56,871 nucleotides of DNA from Alphaproteobacteria bacterium (GTDB lineage Bacteria > Pseudomonadota > Alphaproteobacteria > Rhizobiales > Beijerinckiaceae), in NCBI GenBank assembly GCA_016869595.1, contig VGDT01000020.1:1-56871 (forward strand), read 5' to 3'. The notes below the pieces were generated by a model, which saw only the letters and a list, made by a program, of their open reading frames with translations, was not told the DNA's origin and did no database searches. The position numbers and the translations under genes were made by a program. This document shows positions 8,759-17,447 of this stretch, in pieces (the stretch's first letter is position 1; each line of letters begins with the position of its first letter).

Positions 8759-8866
8759 GTCATGGCCGGGTTTGTCACGGCCATCCACGCCAAGCCGCAG
8801 CGCGACGCTCGGGGAAAGATTGCGGAACGCCAAAACGTGGATGGCCGGCTCAAGGCCGGCCATGAC
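8759..8866. repeat. Long imperfect inverted repeat between sufB and sufC
   Basis: Two 31-base arms (8759-8789 and 8836-8866) are imperfect reverse complements, with a 46-base centre. The outer ends begin GTCATGGCCGG and end CCGGCCATGAC. This looks like a dispersed extragenic palindrome inserted in the otherwise compact suf operon. In the transcript it would form a strong hairpin between the sufB stop and the sufC ribosome-binding site and might modulate relative expression. No second copy is in this window. Confidence 0.75.
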
Positions 8867-8891
8867 GCCAGAGACCGGAAAGAGTTTAACA

Positions 8892-9644
8892 ATGCTTGAG
8901 ATTAGAAATCTGCACGTCTCCGTCGGCGACCGCAAAATCTTGCAGGGTCTGACGCTGAGCGTAAAGGCCGGAGAAGTCGCGGCGATCATGGGGCCGAACG
9001 GGACAGGCAAGTCGACGCTGTCATACGTTATCTCCGGGCGCGAAGGCTATGACATCACGGAGGGCGAAGTCCTGCTCGACGGCGAGAACATTCTTGCTCT
9101 TGAGCCGCATGAGCGTGCGGCGAAGGGCGTCTTTCTCGCCTTTCAATATCCGGTCGAAATTCCCGGCGTTGCGACCATGACGTTTCTCAAGGCGGCGATG
9201 AACGCTCAGCGTCGCGCGCGCGGCGAGGAGGAACTGGCGACGCCGGATTTCATGAAGCGCGTCAAGGACGCCGCAGCGTCGCTCGGCGTTTCGCAGGACA
9301 TGCTGCGTCGGCCGCTTAATTCCGGTTTTTCCGGCGGCGAAAAGAAGCGTATGGACATTCTGCAGATGGCGCTGCTGCAGCCGAAGCTCGGCATTCTGGA
9401 TGAGACCGACTCCGGGCTCGACATCGACGCGCTGCGCGTGGTTGCGGACGGCGTCAATGCGCTGCGCGCGCCTGAGCGCGCCTTTGTCGTCATCACGCAC
9501 TATCAACGCCTGCTCGAATATATCAAACCCGACACGGTGCATGTGATGGCCAAGGGCCGCATCCAGCGCTCTGGCGGGCCGGAGCTCGCGCTGGAGCTCG
9601 AAAAGCACGGCTATCAGGAATATCTCGCGGAAGAGGCGGCATAG
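8892..9644 (+). CDS. sufC: Fe-S cluster assembly ATPase SufC
   Basis: SufC is the ABC-type ATPase of the SufBC2D complex. It drives conformational change in the scaffold and is cytosolic rather than a transporter. The 250-residue protein has Walker A GPNGTGKS (34-41), Q-loop FLAFQYPVEIPGV, signature SGGEKKRMDILQ, Walker B LGILDETDSGLDID and H-loop VITHYQRLL, the standard SufC set. The start is the ATG giving MLEIRNLHVS, with GGAAAGAG upstream. The frame stays open 40 more codons, but those encode part of the palindromic repeat and are not family-like. It is followed three bases later by sufD. Confidence 0.97.
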   Translation: MLEIRNLHVSVGDRKILQGLTLSVKAGEVAAIMGPNGTGKSTLSYVISGREGYDITEGEVLLDGENILALEPHERAAKGVFLAFQYPVEIPGVATMTFLKAAMNAQRRARGEEELATPDFMKRVKDAAASLGVSQDMLRRPLNSGFSGGEKKRMDILQMALLQPKLGILDETDSGLDIDALRVVADGVNALRAPERAFVVITHYQRLLEYIKPDTVHVMAKGRIQRSGGPELALELEKHGYQEYLAEEAA

Positions 9645-9647
9645 ACG

Positions 9648-10940
9648 ATGGTCAAGCTGGCGAGCGAAGCAGAAGCGGCGTTCTCTTCATTCTACGAAGA
9701 GATGCGCGACAAGGGCGCGCAGCGCCTGCGCGCGGCCGCTTGGGCGGCGTTCTCGGAGTTCGGTCTGCCAAACCGCCGCATCGAGTCTTGGCACTACACT
9801 GACCTCAAAACGGCGTTGAGCAGGCCAGCGCCGCTCGCTGCCGCTTCGCATGGCGCTTTGTCGCTGCCGCGCGCGCATGACTCGCTCCGGCTTGTCACGC
9901 TCGACGGCGTTTTCCGGCCCGATCTCTTCGATATCGCGCGGCTTCCCGATGGCGTCGCCATACAATCGCTGCGCGACGCGCTGGCGGAGGGCGAGCTGCA
10001 TGTCATGTCGGCGCTCGCCAGCGCCGATATTGGCGCCCAGGACTCGATGCTCGCGCTCAATGCGGCGCTGATGCAGGACGGCGTCGTCATTCAGATTACT
10101 TCCGGAGCGCGGATCGACCGCGCAATCGAGCTAGTGACATTTACGTCCGCGGAAGCGGCGCAGTCGACATATACGCGCGCGCTCGTGATGCTGGGCGAGG
10201 GCGCTCAAGCGACTTTGATCGAAACTCTTGGCGCGCTGACGGCGGCTCCGGCGCAGGACAATAGCGCGCTCCTGCTTCGGTTGGCGCCGAATGCGCGTGT
10301 CGATCTCGTCACGCATGTTTCAGGCGGCGTCGATCAATCGATCCGCGTCGCCTCGTTGCTCGCGCATCTTGATGCTGACGCAACGATCAATTCCTTCGCG
10401 TTGACTGAAGGCGATGGGCTCAATCGCCGGCAGATTTTCGCGCGCCTCGACGGGGAGAAGGCGAGCGCCGTCTTCAATGGCGCGACCCTAGGACGTGGAC
10501 GGCTGCATGCTGATACGACCCTGATCGTCGACCATGTGAAGCCGAACGGCCAAAGCCGTGAAGTTTTTCGCAATATTCTCGACGATCAGAGCGTGGGCGT
10601 GTTTCAAGGCAAGGTCATCGTGCGTCCCGGCGCCCAAAAGACGGACGGGGTCATGCAGTCGAAGGCGCTGCTGCTCTCAGATCAGGCGACGATGAACAAC
10701 AAGCCGGAGCTCGAAATCTTCGCCGACGATGTGCAGTGCGGGCATGGGGCGACTTGCGGCAGGCTCGATAAGGACCAGTTGTTCTATCTTGGCGCGCGCG
10801 GACTGCCGCGCCGCGAGGCTGAAGCCCTGCTGATCGAGGGCTTCGCCAATGAGGCGATGGAGACGCTCGAGGACGAGCAGTTGAAGGCGTTTCTTAGCGA
10901 GCGCGTCAGCGCGTGGCTTTCTCGAAGGATCAATCGATGA
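9648..10940 (+). CDS. sufD: Fe-S cluster assembly scaffold subunit SufD
   Basis: SufD is the SufB paralogue in the SufBC2D scaffold and is needed for iron acquisition or complex stability. The 430-residue protein has a helical N-terminus with RRIESWHYTDLKTAL, a central beta-helix, and the C-terminal block containing FADDVQCGHGATCGRLDKDQ and the LFYLGARGLPRREAEALLI helix. The histidine of CGHG, in the SufB-SufD interface region, is present. It starts three bases after the sufC stop, and its stop overlaps the sufS start (ATGA at 10937-10940), so the genes are translationally coupled. Confidence 0.95.
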   Translation: MVKLASEAEAAFSSFYEEMRDKGAQRLRAAAWAAFSEFGLPNRRIESWHYTDLKTALSRPAPLAAASHGALSLPRAHDSLRLVTLDGVFRPDLFDIARLPDGVAIQSLRDALAEGELHVMSALASADIGAQDSMLALNAALMQDGVVIQITSGARIDRAIELVTFTSAEAAQSTYTRALVMLGEGAQATLIETLGALTAAPAQDNSALLLRLAPNARVDLVTHVSGGVDQSIRVASLLAHLDADATINSFALTEGDGLNRRQIFARLDGEKASAVFNGATLGRGRLHADTTLIVDHVKPNGQSREVFRNILDDQSVGVFQGKVIVRPGAQKTDGVMQSKALLLSDQATMNNKPELEIFADDVQCGHGATCGRLDKDQLFYLGARGLPRREAEALLIEGFANEAMETLEDEQLKAFLSERVSAWLSRRINR

Positions 10941-12181
10941 ACGAGATTGCGCGCATTGAAACGGCGTACGACATCGAAGCGGTTCGTGCCGACTTCCCGA
11001 TTCTTGCCGAGCGCCCCTATGGAAAGCCGCTTGCCTATCTTGATAACGCTGCCTCGGCGCAAAAGCCGCGCGCCGTTATCGAGCGTCTAACGCATTTCTA
11101 CGAGCACGAATACGCCAACGTGCATCGCGGGCTGCATTATCTCGCCAACGCCGCGACGGAAGGGTATGAGGGCGCGCGCGAAAAGGTGCGCCGCTTCCTC
11201 AATGCGCAATCGACGGACGAGATTATTTTCACCCGCGGCGCGACCGAAGCTTTGAATCTCGTCGCCGCCTCCTTCGGCGAGGCGCATATTCGCGAAGGCG
11301 ACGAGATCATCCTCTCGGTGATGGAGCATCACTCCAATATCGTTCCTTGGCATTTCCTGCGCGAGCGCAAAGGCGCTGTGCTGAAGTGGCTCGAGGTCGA
11401 CGACGACGGCCGCTTCGACCTTGAGGCGCTCGAGAGGCTCATTTCGAAGCGAACGAAGATCGTTACGCTCACGCACATGTCGAATGTGCTCGGCGCGCCA
11501 GTTCCGATCGCTGATGTCACGCGCATCGCGCATGCGCATGGGGTTCCGCTCTGCGTCGACGGTTCGCAGGGCGCTGTGCATCTCGATGTCGACGTGCACG
11601 CGCTCGACGCCGACTTCTATGTGCTGACCGGCCATAAGCTCTATGGCCCGACTGGAATTGGCGCGCTTTACGGCAAGCGTAAATGGCTGGAAGCATTGCC
11701 GCCCTATGCTGGCGGCGGCGAGATGATCGAAACGGTGACGCTCGACGCCGTCACTTATAACGACCCGCCGCACCGCTTCGAAGCAGGCACGCCCCCCATC
11801 GCCCAGGCCGTCGGGCTCGGCGCCGCGCTCGACTATATGGAGCGCATTGGCCGAGATGCGATCCGGGAGCATGAAGCTGGTCTGACGGCATACGCGCATC
11901 AGAGACTGTCGCAGATCGAGGGGCTAAGAATCTATGGTCAGGCGCCGGACAAAGGGCCGATTGTGTCCTTCGACATGGCGGCGGCGCATGCGCACGACAT
12001 CGCCACGGTGATCGATCGCTCCGGCATCGCGGTGCGGGCTGGAACGCATTGCGCCATGCCGCTCCTGTCCCGTTTCGGCGTCACCTCCACCTGTCGCGCC
12101 TCCTTTGCGCTATACAATACGCGCGAGGAAATCGACCGGCTGGCGGAAGCGCTGGAAAAGGCCCGCTCTCTTTTCGCCTGA
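10937..12181 (+). CDS. sufS: SufS-type cysteine desulfurase
   Basis: This group II cysteine desulfurase provides sulfur to the SUF scaffold. The 414-residue protein has the SufS N-terminus (DFPILAERPYGKPLAYLDNA), EHHSNIVPWH, the PLP lysine in VLTGHKLYGPTGIGALYGK and the active-site cysteine in RAGTHCAMPLLSRFG. The ATG overlaps the sufD stop by four bases. An in-frame start eight codons upstream exists but lies inside sufD. This is the second desulfurase in the operon. The first is NifS/IscS-like, a pairing seen in several alphaproteobacteria. No SufE or SufU partner lies in the operon. Confidence 0.96.
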   Translation: MNEIARIETAYDIEAVRADFPILAERPYGKPLAYLDNAASAQKPRAVIERLTHFYEHEYANVHRGLHYLANAATEGYEGAREKVRRFLNAQSTDEIIFTRGATEALNLVAASFGEAHIREGDEIILSVMEHHSNIVPWHFLRERKGAVLKWLEVDDDGRFDLEALERLISKRTKIVTLTHMSNVLGAPVPIADVTRIAHAHGVPLCVDGSQGAVHLDVDVHALDADFYVLTGHKLYGPTGIGALYGKRKWLEALPPYAGGGEMIETVTLDAVTYNDPPHRFEAGTPPIAQAVGLGAALDYMERIGRDAIREHEAGLTAYAHQRLSQIEGLRIYGQAPDKGPIVSFDMAAAHAHDIATVIDRSGIAVRAGTHCAMPLLSRFGVTSTCRASFALYNTREEIDRLAEALEKARSLFA

Positions 12182-12191
12182 GGAGAATTTC

Positions 12192-12575
12192 GTGTTCATG
12201 AACGATGCTCCGAACACAAGCGAAACCGATCGCGCCTCGGCGGCGGATCAAACGTCTCAGGCCATTGAAAATGAGCGCTTGGCGGACGACATCGTAAAGG
12301 CGCTGAAGACGGTCTACGATCCGGAAATTCCGGCCGATATCTACGAGCTCGGCCTGATCTACCGGGTCGACATCTCCGACGAGGGACTTGTCGAAATCGA
12401 CATGACGCTGACCGCGCCAGGCTGTCCAGTCGCGGGCGAAATGCCGATCTGGGTCAAGAATGCGGTCAGCGCCGTGCCCGGCGTCAGCGACGTGATGGTG
12501 AACATGGTGTTTGATCCCCCTTGGGATCAGAGCCGTATGTCCGACGAAGCGCGCATCGCGCTCGACATGTGGTGA
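12192..12575 (+). CDS. sufT: SufT/DUF59 (MIP18-type) Fe-S assembly protein
   Basis: This protein of about 127 residues has a variable acidic N-terminus and a DUF59 domain: IVKALKTVYDPEIPADIYEL, LIYRVDISDEG, and TLTAPGCPVAGEMP with the conserved cysteine, ending in VFDPPWDQSRMSDEARIALD. SufT proteins assist Fe-S maturation, particularly under high cluster demand. AGGAG at 12181-12185 is six bases from a GTG at 12192, the start chosen here. An ATG two codons later (12198) is possible. The gene begins ten bases after the sufS stop, and sufA follows. Confidence 0.93.
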   Translation: MFMNDAPNTSETDRASAADQTSQAIENERLADDIVKALKTVYDPEIPADIYELGLIYRVDISDEGLVEIDMTLTAPGCPVAGEMPIWVKNAVSAVPGVSDVMVNMVFDPPWDQSRMSDEARIALDMW

Positions 12576-12605
12576 ACGCGCGTTCTTAGGGGAAGAATTT
12601 TACAA

Positions 12606-12998
12606 ATGACTACTATCCAGAAAATGAGCGTGATGAATGTCAGTCCCGCGGCGGCCGAGCGCGTGCGCGCGCTGTTGGCCACGGCCGAAGAAGGGCAAGG
12701 GCTGCGCGTCTCAGTGGAGAAGGGCGGCTGCGCCGGCATGTCCTACAAAATGGACATCGCCGAACCCAAAAAGGGCGACGAGATCATCGACGTTGAGGGC
12801 GGCCGCGTGATCGTCGACGCCGCGGCGGTGCTCTATCTCCTTGGGACGACGATGGACGTGAAAACGACGCAGTTCGCGTCGACTTTCGTATTCGAAAACC
12901 CCAATCAGACATCGGCCTGCGGATGTGGCGAGAGCGTCGAACTGAAGCCCGCCGACCTTGGAAAGGTCGATGCAGCGTCGGGGATTGGAGACTCTTGA
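12606..12998 (+). CDS. sufA: A-type Fe-S carrier (SufA/IscA/HesB family)
   Basis: This 130-residue HesB/IscA-family protein carries or transfers Fe-S clusters to apo-targets. Three conserved cysteines are visible: one in EKGGCAGMSYKMD and two in the C-terminal SACGCGES. After the CGCG motif there is a 25-residue tail, slightly long for the family. It is the last clear gene of the suf operon. The next gene, with a TfoX-N domain, starts 16 bp after its stop and may be co-transcribed. Whether it is strictly SufA or ErpA-like cannot be told from sequence alone. Confidence 0.92.
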   Translation: MTTIQKMSVMNVSPAAAERVRALLATAEEGQGLRVSVEKGGCAGMSYKMDIAEPKKGDEIIDVEGGRVIVDAAAVLYLLGTTMDVKTTQFASTFVFENPNQTSACGCGESVELKPADLGKVDAASGIGDS

Positions 12999-13014
12999 TT
13001 TCATCGAGGCCGTC

Positions 13015-13419
13015 ATGGACCGCGAGCGCATCGAAGAGCTTTTTGCCCCATTCGCCGCGGTGTCCGTCAAGCGCATGTTCAGCGGCCATGGCGTTTACGT
13101 CGACGGCCTCTTCTTTGCCATTGAAGCCGGCGGCGAAATCTACCTAAAGGCCGATCGCCATAGCGCGCCGCAGTTTCAAGCGGCAGGCTGCCGGCCTTTC
13201 ACCTATCAGGGCAAAGATCGACCGATCACCATTTCCTATTGGAGCCTTCCTGATGGGGCGCTCGAAGACGATGACGAACTCGCTCGCTGGGCCAAATTGG
13301 CGGTCGAGGCCGCGCTTCGGGCGGGTGCAAAACAGCAGAAGCCGGCCGTTGGAAAGCCAGAGACGGCAAAAGGCCGGCGGCCGTCGACAAAGATCGCTAA
13401 CAAGACGATAAACGACTGA
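13015..13419 (+). CDS. TfoX/Sxy N-terminal domain protein
   Basis: This 134-residue protein has a TfoX-N domain: MDRERIEELFAPFAAVSVKR, then MFSGHGVYVDGLFFAIEAGG, LKADRHSAPQFQAAG and ITISYWSLPDGALEDDDEL. The C-terminal 30 residues are lysine-rich and probably disordered. In gamma-proteobacteria TfoX/Sxy regulates competence, but that role is not established for stand-alone TfoX-N proteins of alphaproteobacteria. The ATG at 13015 has GAGG five bases upstream. The open frame reaches further 5' into the end of sufA but is not family-like. The gene follows sufA closely and could be read from the suf promoter. Confidence 0.85.
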   Translation: MDRERIEELFAPFAAVSVKRMFSGHGVYVDGLFFAIEAGGEIYLKADRHSAPQFQAAGCRPFTYQGKDRPITISYWSLPDGALEDDDELARWAKLAVEAALRAGAKQQKPAVGKPETAKGRRPSTKIANKTIND

Positions 13420-13517
13420 ATTATCTTGATCTTCTTGAGCCACAGATGCTGGCGTCGCGCGCTCGAATCGCCTATAGAAATGTGACGCAAAACGCTCTTT
13501 TCTGAACTGGCGCACAA

Positions 13518-16244
13518 TTGGCCGACGACGAGACCAAAAAAGACGACTCCGACAAGCCCGGCTCCGACATAAAGCCGGTCTCGATCACCGACGAGATGAA
13601 GCGCAGCTATCTCGATTACGCGATGAGCGTGATCGTTTCGCGCGCGCTGCCGGACGTCCGTGACGGTTTGAAGCCGGTGCATCGTCGCATTCTGTTTTCG
13701 ATGCATGAGAACGGGCATACGCCGGACAAGGCCTATGTGAAGTCGGCGCGCATCGTCGGTGACGTGATGGGTAAATACCACCCGCATGGCGACGCAGCGA
13801 TTTACGACGCGCTTGTGCGCATGGCTCAGCCATTTTCGATGCGCCTGCCGCTCATCGACGGGCAGGGCAATTTCGGTTCCGTCGACAATGATCCGCCGGC
13901 GGCGATGCGCTACACCGAGTCGCGGCTCGCGAAACCTGCGCTCGCGCTGCTCGAAGACATTGACGAAGGCACGGTCGATTTCCAGGCCAATTACGACGGC
14001 AAGGAGCAGGAGCCGACGGTCCTGCCGGCCCGTTTTCCCAATCTGCTGGTCAATGGCGCCGGCGGCATCGCTGTCGGCATGGCGACGAACATTCCGCCGC
14101 ATAATCTTGGCGAGGTGATCGACGCCTGCATCGCGATGATCGATCGGCCCGACATCGGCGTCGCTGAGCTGATGGAGATCGTGCCGGGTCCGGACTTTCC
14201 GACCGCGGCGACGATCCTCGGTCGCGGCGGCATTCGCAGCGCCTTCGCGACCGGCCGCGGTTCAATTATCATGCGCGCGAAGTCGGAAATCGAAACTTTG
14301 CGCAAGGATCGCGAAGCGATCATCTTCACCGAAATTCCCTATCAGGTGAACAAGGCGGCGTTGATCGAGCGCATTGCCGATTTGGTGCGGGAGAAGAAGA
14401 TCGAGGGCGTCGCCGATCTGCGCGACGAGTCCGATCGCGACGGCATGCGAATCGTCGTCGAATTGAAGCGCGAAGCCGTCGCCGACGTTGTTTTGAACCA
14501 GCTTTGGCGTCACACCGCGCTTCAGACAAGTTTTCCCGTCAATATGATCGCGCTGAATGGCGGGCGCCCGGAGCTGATGACGCTCCATGACGTGTTGCGC
14601 TCCTTCGTCGATTTCCGAGAAACGGTCGTCACCCGGCGCACCAAGTTCCGCCTCGCCAAGGCGCGGGACAACGCGCATCTACAGGTCGGCCTCGCGATTG
14701 CTGTCGCGAATATCGACGAGGTGATCCGCCTCATCCGCACCTCGCCTGATGCAGCCGCGGCGCGCGAGGCGCTGATGGGACGCGATTGGCCTGCGAAAGA
14801 CATGGCGCCGCTCGTCGAGCTGATTGCTGATCCGCGACATAAGCTCACCGATGACGGAACCATCCGGCTGTCGGAAGCGCAGGCGCGCGCCATTCTCGAT
14901 TTGCGTCTGCAACGCCTGACGGCGCTCGGTCGGGAAGAGATCTCCGAAGCCTTAAATAAGCTTGCCGCCGAGATCGCCGATTACCTCGATATTTTGCGCT
15001 CACGCGAACGTCTCTTCGGCATCGTCAAGGATGAACTGTTGGCGGTGAGGGAGGCGTACGCCACGCCACGCCGCACGCAAATCATCGAGGCGGACGGCGA
15101 GGTAGAGGATGAGGACCTGATCGCGCGCGAAGACATGGTCGTCACCGTCTCGCACGCCGGCTACATCAAGCGTGTGCCGCTCTCGACCTATCGCGCGCAG
15201 AGGCGCGGCGGCAAAGGCCGTTCCGGCATGCAGACGAAGGAGGAGGATTTCGTCCATCGGCTCTTCGTCGCCAATACCCATACGCCGGTGCTGTTCTTTT
15301 CGTCTCTTGGCAAGGCTTACAAGGAAAAGGTCTGGCGATTGCCGCTCTCGGCGCCGCAGGCGCGCGGCAAGGCGCTCGTCAATCTCCTACCGCTTGAGCA
15401 AAACGAGCGGATCACCACCATCATGCCGCTGCCCGAGGACGAGCAGAGTTGGGCGACGCTCGACGTCATTTTCGCGACGACGGGTGGCACAGTAAGGCGC
15501 AACAAACTCTCGGATTTCGTCGATGTGCGCCGCAACGGCCTCATCGCCATGAAGCTTGACGAAGGCGAAGCCATCGTCGACGTCGCGACCGCGACCGAGC
15601 GTGACGACGTGTTGCTGACGACGCGCGACGGGCAATGCATCCGCTTCGCCGTGCCGGAAGTCCGCGTCTTTCAGGGGCGCACTTCAATGGGCGTGCGCGG
15701 CGTCGCCTTAGGAAACGGCGACCGGGTCATTTCGCTCTCCATCCTCAATCATTTCGAGGCTGCCGGCGAGGAGCGCGCCGCTTATCTGAAGCGCGCCAAT
15801 GCGCTGCGCCGACGAATGGGCGAAGACGTTTCGCCGGAGGCGGGGGCCGAGGCCGAAGAGGCCGCTGCGGTGGAGCTGTCGGATACGCGCTTTTACGAGA
15901 TGCAGGCGGCGGAGCAGATCATTCTCACCGTCTCAGAGAATGGTTACGGTAAGCGGACAAGCTCTTACGAATATCGTACGACAGGGCGTGGCGGCAAAGG
16001 CATCGTCGCCATGGCGGTGAACGCCAGGAATGGCAAGCTCGTGGCCTCTTTTCCCGTCGGCCATGGCGACGAAATCATGCTGGTGACGGACGGCGGCCAG
16101 TTGATCCGCTGTTCGGTCGACGGCATCCGCATCGCCGGGCGCGGGACTCAAGGCGTCATCGTGTTCGACACGGCTGAAGACGAGCGCGTCGTCTCCGTTG
16201 AGCATATCGGCGATGTCGGCGAAGGTGAGGACGCCGAGGGCTAA
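13518..16244 (+). CDS. gyrA: DNA gyrase subunit A
   Basis: GyrA is the DNA breakage-reunion subunit of gyrase (A2B2), which introduces negative supercoils. The 908-residue protein begins at a TTG codon. The N-terminal [20 protein letters not shown], the active-site tyrosine in AMRYTESRL (Y132, E. coli Y122) and the GyrA-box-like [14 protein letters not shown] in the C-terminal beta-pinwheel domain identify it. In the quinolone-resistance region the sequence is [15 protein letters not shown]. The E. coli Ser83 position is Ala (residue 93) and Asp87 is kept, which fits the reduced fluoroquinolone susceptibility known in related alphaproteobacteria. The C-terminal region carries an acidic insertion ([13 protein letters not shown]). 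No strong ribosome-binding site precedes the TTG. Confidence 0.97.
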   Translation: MADDETKKDDSDKPGSDIKPVSITDEMKRSYLDYAMSVIVSRALPDVRDGLKPVHRRILFSMHENGHTPDKAYVKSARIVGDVMGKYHPHGDAAIYDALVRMAQPFSMRLPLIDGQGNFGSVDNDPPAAMRYTESRLAKPALALLEDIDEGTVDFQANYDGKEQEPTVLPARFPNLLVNGAGGIAVGMATNIPPHNLGEVIDACIAMIDRPDIGVAELMEIVPGPDFPTAATILGRGGIRSAFATGRGSIIMRAKSEIETLRKDREAIIFTEIPYQVNKAALIERIADLVREKKIEGVADLRDESDRDGMRIVVELKREAVADVVLNQLWRHTALQTSFPVNMIALNGGRPELMTLHDVLRSFVDFRETVVTRRTKFRLAKARDNAHLQVGLAIAVANIDEVIRLIRTSPDAAAAREALMGRDWPAKDMAPLVELIADPRHKLTDDGTIRLSEAQARAILDLRLQRLTALGREEISEALNKLAAEIADYLDILRSRERLFGIVKDELLAVREAYATPRRTQIIEADGEVEDEDLIAREDMVVTVSHAGYIKRVPLSTYRAQRRGGKGRSGMQTKEEDFVHRLFVANTHTPVLFFSSLGKAYKEKVWRLPLSAPQARGKALVNLLPLEQNERITTIMPLPEDEQSWATLDVIFATTGGTVRRNKLSDFVDVRRNGLIAMKLDEGEAIVDVATATERDDVLLTTRDGQCIRFAVPEVRVFQGRTSMGVRGVALGNGDRVISLSILNHFEAAGEERAAYLKRANALRRRMGEDVSPEAGAEAEEAAAVELSDTRFYEMQAAEQIILTVSENGYGKRTSSYEYRTTGRGGKGIVAMAVNARNGKLVASFPVGHGDEIMLVTDGGQLIRCSVDGIRIAGRGTQGVIVFDTAEDERVVSVEHIGDVGEGEDAEG

Positions 16245-16272
16245 TTCACGCACCCAACAATGGGGTAGGCGC

Positions 16273-17043
16273 ATGAGCGAGGGCGACGACGCAAACGGGC
16301 CCGTGTTGGTCACCGGCGCGCCGCGGCGTATCGGCCTCGCCATCGCCGAACGGTTCACGCGCGAAGGCCGGCCGGTCGTGCTGCATGCATCTCCGCGCTC
16401 GGCTGAGGAGGTGGAGCTCGCTGCGCATGCAATCAGGCAGCGCGGCGGCCGCGCGGCGATCGCGATTGCCGATCTTGCCGACGCAGCTTCGACACAGCGC
16501 CTGATCGAGGAAGCGGGCGAAGCCTTTGGACCCTTAAGGCTCCTCGTCAACAACGCCTCGATTTTCGAGATCGACGCGGCGAAGGATTTTTCACTGGAGC
16601 TTTATGAGCGGCAGATGCAGATCAATCTGCGCGCGCCGCTGCTGCTGTCGCGCGACTTTGCTGCGGCGCTGCCCGCGAGCGCCAATGGCGCGATCATAAA
16701 TATGCTCGACCAACGGGTCTGGCGTCTGACGCCGCGTCACTTCTCCTACACATTGTCGAAGTCGGCGCTGTGGTCGGCGACGCTCACCATGGCGCAGGCT
16801 TTCGCCCCTCGTATCCGCGTGAATGCGGTCGGGCCAGGGCCGGTCTTTCCCAACGCCGCGCTTGGCGAGCGGGAGTTCGAAATGGAAGCGCGCGGGGTGC
16901 CGCTAGAGCGCGCCGCTGACGTCTCGGGCGTAGTGGACGCCGTCGTCTACCTCAGTCGAGCCAAAAGCGTGACCGGGCAGATGATCGCCGTCGACAGCGG
17001 CCAGCATCTGGGCTGGCGCACGCCGGACGTCGCCCCGGAATAG
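16273..17043 (+). CDS. SDR family oxidoreductase, pteridine-reductase/FolM-like
   Basis: This 256-residue short-chain dehydrogenase/reductase has a Rossmann dinucleotide motif VLVTGAPRRIGLAIAERF. The arginine-rich TG-x-x-RRIG form is typical of FolM/pteridine reductases, which use NADPH. NNASIFEID follows, then the catalytic Tyr-x-x-x-Lys in FSYTLSKSALW, and the C-terminal SVTGQMIAVDSGQHLGW. A role in reducing dihydromonapterin or dihydrofolate is inferred from these motifs and not proven. It starts 28 bases after gyrA on the same strand, with an AGG site before the ATG at 16273. Confidence 0.85.
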   Translation: MSEGDDANGPVLVTGAPRRIGLAIAERFTREGRPVVLHASPRSAEEVELAAHAIRQRGGRAAIAIADLADAASTQRLIEEAGEAFGPLRLLVNNASIFEIDAAKDFSLELYERQMQINLRAPLLLSRDFAAALPASANGAIINMLDQRVWRLTPRHFSYTLSKSALWSATLTMAQAFAPRIRVNAVGPGPVFPNAALGEREFEMEARGVPLERAADVSGVVDAVVYLSRAKSVTGQMIAVDSGQHLGWRTPDVAPE

Positions 17044-17052
17044 GCCTGGCGA

Positions 17053-17295
17053 CTAGTCGGCGCTCGGCAGCCGGCGGATCGTAAACTCGATGCGGCCGTC
17101 GTCCAGTTCGCGCCAGAACTCGATCTCGGTCATATAGGCGGCCTTGGGGAAGCGCTCGAACCATTCGCGCGCCTTGGCCCGCGCTTCGCTTCTCTCCAGC
17201 GTGAAGGTCTCGCGCCGCCAGCCATTTGTGCGCGCGCTCCGCTTCTCGGCGACTCTCTTCGCAATATCCTTCGGCGTGTTTTTCGATATGGGCAT
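17053..17295 (-). CDS. Small conserved-looking hypothetical protein
   Basis: This 80-residue basic soluble protein has an N-terminal MPISKNTPKDIAKRVAEKRS and a C-terminal YMTEIEFWRELDDGRIEFTI. It has no signal peptide or membrane segment. I do not recognise a named domain. The frame is compact, ends nine bases from the convergent SDR gene, and its composition matches real genes of the window. It stands alone, with metG divergent on the other strand. Confidence 0.6.
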   Translation of the reverse strand: MPISKNTPKDIAKRVAEKRSARTNGWRRETFTLERSEARAKAREWFERFPKAAYMTEIEFWRELDDGRIEFTIRRLPSAD

Positions 17296-17447
17296 TGCCG
17301 CGCTCCCGCGAGCAATTTAGCGCAGTCCGAGAGACAGAGGAGCCTCGTTCATTTTGAGGTAAATACATTCTGTTAACTTAGTTTGAACCCTCCCGACGCG
17401 CCTGGATGCGCTTTCCTATCCGCCTGAAGCAAGCTAAATCCCAACTC

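Noticed and set aside
7031-9010. A 659-codon open frame on the minus strand
   Set aside because: It is antisense to the desulfurase 3' end, sufB and the sufC start; the plus-strand genes have clear families and the antisense peptide is Arg/Asp/His-rich with no domain.
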